Shown in pieces: positions 1 to 5,000 of a stretch of 5,000 bases of DNA (its first letter is position 1; every line of letters starts with the position of its first letter). A program made the position numbers and the translations under genes. The notes under the pieces are model-generated. The model made no database searches. It was given only the letters and a program-made list of their open reading frames with translations, and was not told where the DNA came from. This DNA comes from Bacilli bacterium (GTDB lineage: Bacteria > Bacillota_I > Bacilli_A > ML615J-28 > CAG-698): contig JALOBF010000107.1 in NCBI GenBank assembly GCA_023228385.1, forward strand, positions 1 to 5,000, given 5' to 3'.

Positions 1-46
1 AAACCGGGGTGTTTTTGTTTTAAACATAACAGTTAGTTCCTTTAAG

Positions 47-59
47 TCTTACGTTAAGA
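47..59. repeat. Small inverted repeat TCTTA-CGT-TAAGA
   Basis: Two perfect 5-base arms (47-51 and 55-59) flank a 3-base centre just upstream of the candidate -35 box. It could be a weak operator or a chance match. It is too short and AT-rich to act as a terminator, and no T-run follows on the + strand. Confidence 0.2.
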
Positions 60-60
60 T

Positions 61-90
61 TTGGAAAAAAAATAATAAAAAATGTATAAA
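61..90 (+). promoter_or_regulatory. Candidate sigma-A/sigma-70 promoter
   Basis: TTGGAA at 61-66 (4 of 6 against TTGACA) and TATAAA at 85-90 (5 of 6 against TATAAT) are separated by 18 bases. The spacer is very A-rich. Transcription would start near 97 and leave a leader of about 35 bases, which keeps the ribosome binding site intact. AT-rich DNA yields such matches by chance, so this is a candidate only. Confidence 0.45.
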
Positions 91-104
91 TATTTACCAT
101 AATA

Positions 105-113
105 TGATATAAT
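105..113 (+). promoter_or_regulatory. Alternative extended -10 element TGATATAAT
   Basis: TG at 105-106, one base, then a perfect TATAAT at 108-113 form a textbook extended -10 box. There is no convincing -35 at the right distance (85-90 is TATAAA). Transcription would start near 120, inside or just before AAGGAG, which would give a leader of about 12 bases with a truncated or terminal ribosome binding site. It is therefore the better box by sequence but the less convenient by position. Confidence 0.35.
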
Positions 114-118
114 GAAGC

Positions 119-124
119 AAGGAG
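119..124 (+). promoter_or_regulatory. Ribosome binding site AAGGAG
   Basis: AAGGAG is complementary to the 3' end of 16S rRNA and sits 7 bases before the ATG at 132. It decides the start codon, because no other candidate start lies between it and the in-frame TGA at 105-107. Confidence 0.9.
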
Positions 125-131
125 TAAAACT

Positions 132-671
132 ATGGAAACGGTAGACTTAATTGCTTATTTTAACTATATTTTTCTTGCCACCGTTGGCCTATCGGTATTA
201 TTTGGCTTTTGGTTTGGCGCATTTCGTTCAATTTATTTTTTTATCGGTTTTTTGGTATTGTTTATTCTCGGTTGGATAATCAGTCCGTTTTTAGCCCGAA
301 CTTTATTTACTTATGATATTTCTTCAGTGGGTAATGTTATAGAGGGGATTGAAATAACTTCGATTGAAGGAATGATTCCCCAGCTTTTGGAAAAAGCCTT
401 TCCTGAATTTGGTGATATGTTCAGTCCGGAGAGCGCTATTTATAAGTTTGGGACCGAAGCGATTTTAATGATATTACGACTTATTGCCTTTTTTGTTTGG
501 TTAATAGTCGTTATTCCGATTCTTACGGTTATTTTATGGATTATTTATTTGTTTGTGAAACCGAAGGGAAAAAAATCCCTGGTTTCCCGTTTGGTCGGTA
601 TCGGAGTGACTGTTTTGCATAACTTGTTAGGCTTATTTATTCTAAGTATTTTTTTATCGGGTTTAACAACA
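132..671 (+). other. Four-helix membrane domain, possibly CvpA-like (residues 1-180)
   Basis: Four hydrophobic segments are visible. Segments 1 and 2 form a hairpin with G25, G29 and R32 at the turn (FGFWFGAFRSIYFFIGF), followed by a polar 55-residue loop. Segment 3 (about 110-142) ends in the basic KPKGKKS. Segment 4 begins SRLVGIGVTVLHNLLGLF. In CvpA-family proteins the first hairpin carries a G-x-x-x-G/R turn, and the last helix follows a basic loop with a pattern like DRxxGxxxGxxxG. This domain has the R, the first G and the hydrophobic spacing, but Ser replaces the usual Asp. The resemblance is therefore pattern-level only. Positive charges put the 143-149 loop inside and both the N-terminus and the long C-terminal region outside. 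A plain multi-pass anchor of no known family is the alternative. The first segment is unlikely to be a cleaved signal peptide because three more helices follow. Confidence 0.5.
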
Positions 672-3600
672 ACATTGAACTCGGCAATGACGCTTTCCGA
701 TATCTCGGTCGGACCGGAAGAAGTGTCCAATCAAATTATATTTACTAATCAAGGTCCGGTGCTTCAGCTTAACAACAACGAAGAATCGTTTGATTTTATT
801 TTTGACTTTGCGGAGCAGTATCGAGATACTTATCTTGGGCGAATGTCCGGTCTCATAAAGATAAAAGGAACTGCGCTGGACGAACAGATGTTTGATGACT
901 TGTTCACCATTAATTACAATAAAAACAAGATTAAAATTCGTAAAGAATTAATCACGGCTTTAAGGATTTATTCTTTAATTGAAGAAAATATTGAAGGCGA
1001 CATTACACTTGATAATTTTATTCAACTTAATGAAGAAGTTCAAACCCAAATTGTCGCTGAATTGAAAAATATTAAATTATTACAAGTGGCGATACCGCTG
1101 GGAATTGAGTTTGTGGTCAAAAGCGACATGTTTGATGAGATGTTGAGCGATGTCGAACAATATCTTGATTTAGAAGAAATAATGCCCGAACTTTTAGCCG
1201 TTAATTATCAAGACGAAATCGGATATCTCGGTTCCGCCTTTCTGGATGCGCTGAAACTCGGATTATATAATTTGGGTACCGATAAAGAGATATTGTTTAC
1301 TTTGGATGTCGATACGGTCGAATCGTTATTTACAAATGTCGGTTCGCTTGAGTTAATTAAAATTGTCGGCAGCCAATTATTAACATCCTTTGCAAACAGT
1401 GATATGGCTCAAGAGTTTTATCATGAAATCGGTTTTGAAGACGATGTTAATTTGGATGATGTTGAAATCGATACGGAAATTAAAAACTTCGGTAATATCT
1501 ATCGGGCTTTCAGTAATTTAGGCATCACCGGTTCCGATTATAAAACCATCGATTTTTCGAAAATTTCTGATGATGATGTTAATCAATTGGGTGCGGCGAT
1601 ATACGGTTCGAAGTTGTTTTCAAATAACAGCCGTCTGCTTGCTCAAACCATGGTACGGCAACTTCCGCCGGAATATCAGGAATTATTAACGGTCAGTCAG
1701 TTTGATGTTGATGATTTTGCCAGCATTGTCGGACTGGGCTTGGTACTTTTCTCGACGGGTTTTTTTGAAGACTCCGAAAATGTTCAGTATACCGATTTAC
1801 TGACCGATACCAATATCGAAAAGATTGCCGGTTATATATCTCAATCCGGACTTCTAAGTTCCAATGTCGGCGGTATTCTTCAAATGTTGATGCAAACCGT
1901 TGAAATGCCGGAAGATTTGGATATCGTTATTGATAAGGATTTCAATTGGTCGGGAGAGTCGGGCAAAGACGAAATCGTTGCTATTTTTACGACTGCCAGT
2001 AAACTTTTGGAGTTGGGTATTACCGATACCGATACTTTCTTAAACGATCTTAACGTTCAAAAAATTGAAGAATTAAGCGAAACATTATCTTCGTCGCAAA
2101 TCTTTATGAGTAATATTGATAATATTTTAAAATTCTTTTTAAACAATCCCGAAATCACCGGCGGTTTGGAGTTTACAATCAGAGAAATTGATTGGACTTC
2201 CGAAGCGGGAAAAACAGAATTTAAAGCTTTGCTTAAAGCGGTCGCCGAAATTTTCGGCTGCAATTTGCTGAACAATCCTGATTTTACATTGCTAACCGAT
2301 GAGCAAATTGCAAGTTTGGCAACGGCTCTTGCCGCATCCGTTATAATACGCGATAATCTGAGCAATATTATCACCCAATCGGTCGGTGATTCCGTTGATT
2401 TTGAAATTGCCGTTTTCGATAATCCCGATGAATGGACCGCCGGTGAAATAAATCATTTATTACTTGCGGCTAAAATCATCACCGGTAAAGATAATTATCT
2501 GGTATTTACCGATGAGGAAATCGATATTATATTATCATCAAATTTGATTGTCAACTCGATTGTTCGAATGTTGGAAAAATATACAGAGCCGGAAGGCCAA
2601 TATTATGACCTTTTGATTATTGAAGGGGTTACTGAATGGCGCGATACATATGTAGACGGTGTACGTACTGACGGCGAGCTGCGTCGTTTCTTTAACGGTG
2701 CCCGGATTCTTTTAGGCGATAACCCCGATCCCGATAATCCTGATTCGTTAATCGACCTGAATCGTCTTCTGAACTTAACGGACGGTACGGTCGATCCTGA
2801 TGATGATGAATGGGGTCAAATGCTTGCTTCGCGCGTTTTAAAACAATCGCTTATTAATCAGTTGATTAAATACGGAACCGATGAGGTTGACGAGTTTGGT
2901 AACGTTACAAAAGAAGCGGTTCTGGTTGTAAAATTGGAGAAGACCGATGAACGTTGGGATCAGGAACTGCGCAATCTCTTTAAAGCGGTAAAAGTGGTAC
3001 TCGGTGACGGTGACCTTAATAATATCGAAATTGATCCCAATATTATGCTTGACCTCACAACGGGAGCCGAAGGCGAGGAAACGGATGAAGTCGGCTCAAT
3101 CCTTTCTTCTATTATCGTAACTGATACAATAATTAAACAGATTATAAAACTTTCTGACGGAGAATCCGATCTTATCATTAATTTCGGTGAAGATGATTCC
3201 CGCTGGTATGATAGTGAAGAAGAAGCGGGAGAAATCCGGAAACTGATTGTGGCCATAAAAATTATATTTAATAAACCGGATGATGACTTAAATAATCCGC
3301 AACTTGATCCGAATATTATATTTGAACTGACCGACGGAAGAGCCAATCCGGCCGACGATGAAATAAGTACGATTTTAGCGTCACAGATTATCAGCGATAC
3401 GATTATTAATCAATTAATCGAATTGGGAAAAGACGAAACCGATGAGTTTGGAAATGTTATTTCCGAATCCGTATTGGTCGTTGATTTGGCGGCCGATGAT
3501 TCCCGTTGGTATGATGATACTGAGCGCCCCGGCGAAATTAAACAGTTGATTTGGGGAGCGCAGGCTTTATTGGGCGAAAACCCCGATTTGAATAATCCGG

Positions 3601-5000
3601 CGCTTATTGAACAAAGTGAAATCTTGCGTTTAAGTGATGATAAGATTGATACAATCCTTGCTTCTATTATCTTAAGCAAAACGATTGTAAAAGAGATAAA
3701 GAAAATAGAATCATTAGTCGTCCCCGATGAACTTCAAGGTGCGGAAAACGAAGCCCGTTGGCATGATAACGATACTGAAGAAGGTGAATTAAGAAAACTG
3801 ATTCGGGTGGCCAAACTCCTTCTTGACGAAGGCACAACCGAAGTTAACACCGATAAAATCCTTAATTTAAGCGAAACGGATATTGATACGATTCTTGAAT
3901 CGACAGTTATAAAGGCGACAATCAAACAGGAATTATACTCGGTTGATGCTTTAGTAATTGCCGAGGAAAACCCCGATTTCTATTGGGATGATCGCTATGA
4001 CGGTGATGTTCGTATTGACGGTGAATTACGGAAACTGTTATTGGCGGCACCTTTGCTTATTGAAAATGAAACCGTCAATATCGATAAATTGCTCGATTTA
4101 GACGATAATCAAATCTCAACATTAACTTCATCCCGTATCATCGTTGATTCGGCGGTAAGAGAATTAAAAGCAATGACTGCGGCTCCGACCGAAACCGCAC
4201 CGGCCGGCTCACTTTATGAAGTTATTTATTTACCGGAAGACGATGAAGTTGAGTATCATGGGACTGCCGGCGAAATGCGTCGCTTTATCATTGCCATTCA
4301 GTATCTTGTTAAGGCAAATACTGCCCCGGGTGAAGGTATCGGCGACATTCAGACGATTTCAATTGCTTCGCTTGTGGATGAGAATAATCGTGATAATATA
4401 ATTGCATCAAAAATTATTGCCACGACAATAATTGTCAATATTGAAAATGAAGCGGCCCAGGAAGGTTCATCGGTGATATTGGCACCAGAGCTTGAGCGGA
4501 CATCGGTTGAATATAATCCCAACGCTTGGGATGATGAATTACCGAAATTCCTTGACGCCATTAATATTTTTGTTGGCTCCGGCAATATTGAAGAAATATC
4601 CTTCAGCGATAATGAATTCTTGACGATGACCGATGATGAAATTGATATCATTGTCGGTTCAAGAGTAATATCATATTCGATTATTAAAAAGTTGGAAGAA
4701 GAACATAATAGTGAAAGTTCACTGATTACGATTCCGGATCAATATAATCCGGGCGTGGATGAGATTACTAACGAGGATTTATGGTATCAAGGCGAACTGA
4801 AAAGGACGCTTCAGGCCTTAAGAGAACTCGGCCTTAGTGATTATGAGGGATCGTTCTCGCTCAACCCGGTATTTGCCGAAGCGAAGGGTGAAGTTCCCGA
4901 AGTTATATTAGCATCCGAAGTTATTGAAAATACGATTATTAAACGGATTGAAACCGAAGCGGCTCCGGGTGAAAGCCTTGACGGTGTTTTGATTATTCCC
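132..5000 (+). CDS. Giant membrane-anchored repeat protein, 3' end beyond window (partial)
   Basis: The frame runs 1,623 codons without a stop and is still open at the window edge. The ATG at 132 is chosen because AAGGAG lies 7 bases upstream and an in-frame TGA at 105-107 rules out a start further upstream. Residues 1-180 hold four hydrophobic segments (about 7-28, 33-50, 110-142 and 153-178). The cytoplasmic side is marked by R32 and the basic KPKGKK stretch at 143-148, so the C-terminal part is predicted to be extracellular. Residues 180-256 are a linker. Residues 257-594 are diverged repeat-like units, and 595-1615 are twelve clearer tandem units of 71-103 residues. The exterior part is rich in Asp, Glu, Asn and Ile and has a single Cys in the visible protein. 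No lipobox or enzyme motif is seen, and any C-terminal anchor would lie outside the window. The function is unknown. A surface, adhesion or scaffold role is inferred from architecture only. The coding call is very safe; the role is not. Confidence 0.95.
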   Translation, partial: METVDLIAYFNYIFLATVGLSVLFGFWFGAFRSIYFFIGFLVLFILGWIISPFLARTLFTYDISSVGNVIEGIEITSIEGMIPQLLEKAFPEFGDMFSPESAIYKFGTEAILMILRLIAFFVWLIVVIPILTVILWIIYLFVKPKGKKSLVSRLVGIGVTVLHNLLGLFILSIFLSGLTTTLNSAMTLSDISVGPEEVSNQIIFTNQGPVLQLNNNEESFDFIFDFAEQYRDTYLGRMSGLIKIKGTALDEQMFDDLFTINYNKNKIKIRKELITALRIYSLIEENIEGDITLDNFIQLNEEVQTQIVAELKNIKLLQVAIPLGIEFVVKSDMFDEMLSDVEQYLDLEEIMPELLAVNYQDEIGYLGSAFLDALKLGLYNLGTDKEILFTLDVDTVESLFTNVGSLELIKIVGSQLLTSFANSDMAQEFYHEIGFEDDVNLDDVEIDTEIKNFGNIYRAFSNLGITGSDYKTIDFSKISDDDVNQLGAAIYGSKLFSNNSRLLAQTMVRQLPPEYQELLTVSQFDVDDFASIVGLGLVLFSTGFFEDSENVQYTDLLTDTNIEKIAGYISQSGLLSSNVGGILQMLMQTVEMPEDLDIVIDKDFNWSGESGKDEIVAIFTTASKLLELGITDTDTFLNDLNVQKIEELSETLSSSQIFMSNIDNILKFFLNNPEITGGLEFTIREIDWTSEAGKTEFKALLKAVAEIFGCNLLNNPDFTLLTDEQIASLATALAASVIIRDNLSNIITQSVGDSVDFEIAVFDNPDEWTAGEINHLLLAAKIITGKDNYLVFTDEEIDIILSSNLIVNSIVRMLEKYTEPEGQYYDLLIIEGVTEWRDTYVDGVRTDGELRRFFNGARILLGDNPDPDNPDSLIDLNRLLNLTDGTVDPDDDEWGQMLASRVLKQSLINQLIKYGTDEVDEFGNVTKEAVLVVKLEKTDERWDQELRNLFKAVKVVLGDGDLNNIEIDPNIMLDLTTGAEGEETDEVGSILSSIIVTDTIIKQIIKLSDGESDLIINFGEDDSRWYDSEEEAGEIRKLIVAIKIIFNKPDDDLNNPQLDPNIIFELTDGRANPADDEISTILASQIISDTIINQLIELGKDETDEFGNVISESVLVVDLAADDSRWYDDTERPGEIKQLIWGAQALLGENPDLNNPALIEQSEILRLSDDKIDTILASIILSKTIVKEIKKIESLVVPDELQGAENEARWHDNDTEEGELRKLIRVAKLLLDEGTTEVNTDKILNLSETDIDTILESTVIKATIKQELYSVDALVIAEENPDFYWDDRYDGDVRIDGELRKLLLAAPLLIENETVNIDKLLDLDDNQISTLTSSRIIVDSAVRELKAMTAAPTETAPAGSLYEVIYLPEDDEVEYHGTAGEMRRFIIAIQYLVKANTAPGEGIGDIQTISIASLVDENNRDNIIASKIIATTIIVNIENEAAQEGSSVILAPELERTSVEYNPNAWDDELPKFLDAINIFVGSGNIEEISFSDNEFLTMTDDEIDIIVGSRVISYSIIKKLEEEHNSESSLITIPDQYNPGVDEITNEDLWYQGELKRTLQALRELGLSDYEGSFSLNPVFAEAKGEVPEVILASEVIENTIIKRIETEAAPGESLDGVLIIP
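900..1913 (+). repeat. Four highly diverged repeat-like units (residues 257-594)
   Basis: This stretch can be cut into units at about residues 257-353, 354-438, 439-517 and 518-594 (97, 85, 79 and 77 residues), close to the period of the clearer array downstream. Each has a hydrophobic helix followed by an acidic loop and a second helix. Examples are KELITALRIYSLIE then NEEVQTQIVAELKNIKLLQ in the first unit, and NIYRAFSNLGI then SDDDVNQLGAAIYGSKLF in the third. The conserved Trp of the later units is absent here. The units may be older copies of the same repeat or an independent helical region. Boundaries were set by eye and are approximate. Confidence 0.45.
1914..5000 (+). repeat. Tandem array of twelve degenerate ~71-103-residue repeats plus the start of a thirteenth
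   Basis: The units begin at residues 595, 678, 756, 827, 930, 1014, 1114, 1195, 1274, 1361, 1448 and 1531, and a further unit starts at 1616. The conserved order is as follows. (1) A short beta-like stretch such as VLVV, LIINF, LVVPD or LVIAE. (2) An acidic loop ending in an aromatic residue: Trp at 606, 688, 768, 836, 942, 1025, 1126, 1210, 1285, 1466 and 1551, with Tyr1375 the likely equivalent in the tenth unit. (3) A helix with a motif such as GELRKLI, GEIRKLI or GEMRRFI. (4) A variable D/N/P-rich loop. (5) A helix of the form IDTILAS..I..TII..I. The copies are strongly diverged at DNA level, so this is an old protein-level repeat and not a recent DNA duplication. The array continues past the window. 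No named repeat family is recognised. Confidence 0.88.
2610..3713 (+). repeat. Two-unit higher-order repeat (units 3-4 and 5-6 of the array, counting from 0)
   Basis: Long units (residues 827-929 and 1014-1113; 103 and 100 residues) alternate with shorter ones (930-1013 and 1114-1194; 84 and 81). Both long units end alike, in DEVDEFGNVTKEA and DETDEFGNVISES, and both short units then begin VLVV. The starts of the long units are 561 bases apart. Neighbouring units also share pieces: DDSRWYD occurs at 1021-1027 and again at 1122-1128 with nearly identical codons, and LDPNI- or IDPNI-type loops occur in the second and third units of the block. This suggests that a pair of units was duplicated, or exchanged sequence, more recently than the rest of the array. 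Confidence 0.6.

Larger units (their letters stand above)
1..131. other. AT-rich upstream intergenic region
   Basis: No gene end is identifiable here. Stops fall in two of the three forward frames within the first 60 bases. The third frame, open to a TAA at 110-112, encodes a Lys/Asn-rich, low-complexity stretch typical of non-coding AT-rich DNA. The region holds the promoter candidates and ribosome binding site listed separately. Confidence 0.6.

Noticed and set aside
1..60. Rho-independent terminator of an upstream gene
   Set aside because: No GC-rich stem followed by a T-run is present. The only inverted repeat has 5-base AT-rich arms.
2..112. Possible tail of an upstream gene in the frame ending with TAA at 110-112
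   Set aside because: The translation is a Lys/Asn-rich low-complexity string from A-rich DNA that also contains the promoter-like boxes.
132..230. Cleaved signal peptide or lipoprotein signal at the N-terminus
   Set aside because: No Cys for a lipobox is present, no basic n-region precedes the first hydrophobic segment, and three further membrane helices follow.
2057..2374. Minus-strand open frame of 105 codons, with similar frames at 545-730, 3410-3679, 3734-3925 and 4349-4651
   Set aside because: All are antisense to the same continuous gene and share the same low-complexity Ser-rich character, so they are shadows.
2970..3060. Canonical EF-hand or dockerin loop around GDGDLNNIEIDPN
   Set aside because: The acidic spacing does not fit the 12-residue EF-hand ligand pattern, lacking the central Gly and the position-12 Glu/Asp in register.
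2960..3346. Minus-strand open frame of 128 codons
   Set aside because: It lies wholly inside the repeat region of the + strand gene. Its Ser/Ile-rich composition is what the reverse complement of Asp/Glu/Ile-rich codons gives, and it has no convincing ribosome binding site or family motif.
4216..4401. Plus-strand 61-codon frame
   Set aside because: It overlaps the long gene in another frame, and no ribosome binding site or recognisable domain supports it.

Overview
The window is almost entirely one protein-coding gene. A reading frame on the + strand opens with an ATG at 132, behind a strong ribosome binding site, and runs without a stop to base 5000. That gives 1,623 codons, and the 3' end lies beyond the window. 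The only other sequence is a 131-base AT-rich leader holding a plausible promoter. Short open frames on the minus strand and in other + frames are shadows of this gene.

The predicted protein has two parts. Residues 1-180 form a four-helix membrane domain. Its hydrophobicity pattern and short motifs resemble the CvpA (colicin V production) family, but this is a suggestion, not a firm assignment. By the positive-inside rule, everything after about residue 180 should lie outside the cell. That part is at least 1,440 residues long, acidic, nearly free of cysteine, and built of degenerate tandem repeats of about 71-103 residues. Twelve complete units can be aligned by eye between residues 595 and 1615, and a thirteenth begins at the window edge. 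Residues 257-594 look like four more, highly diverged units. Each clear unit has a short beta-like hydrophobic stretch (e.g. VLVV, LVIA), an acidic loop ending in a conserved Trp, a helix with a GE[L/I][R/K]K motif, a D/N/P-rich loop, and a second helix of the type IDTILASxIIxxTIIKxI. I do not recognise this repeat as a named family.

The source looks like a low-to-moderate GC bacterium with Gram-positive-type signals (AAGGAG ribosome binding site, sigma-A-like boxes). Trp is encoded by 17 TGG codons and no in-frame TGA occurs, which fits the standard bacterial code rather than the Mycoplasma/Spiroplasma code. An uncultured member of Bacillota or of an Acholeplasma/Izemoplasma-like lineage is a reasonable guess but cannot be proved here. 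Because no second gene is complete or even begun, operon context is not visible. The most likely role is a giant membrane-anchored surface protein, with function unknown.
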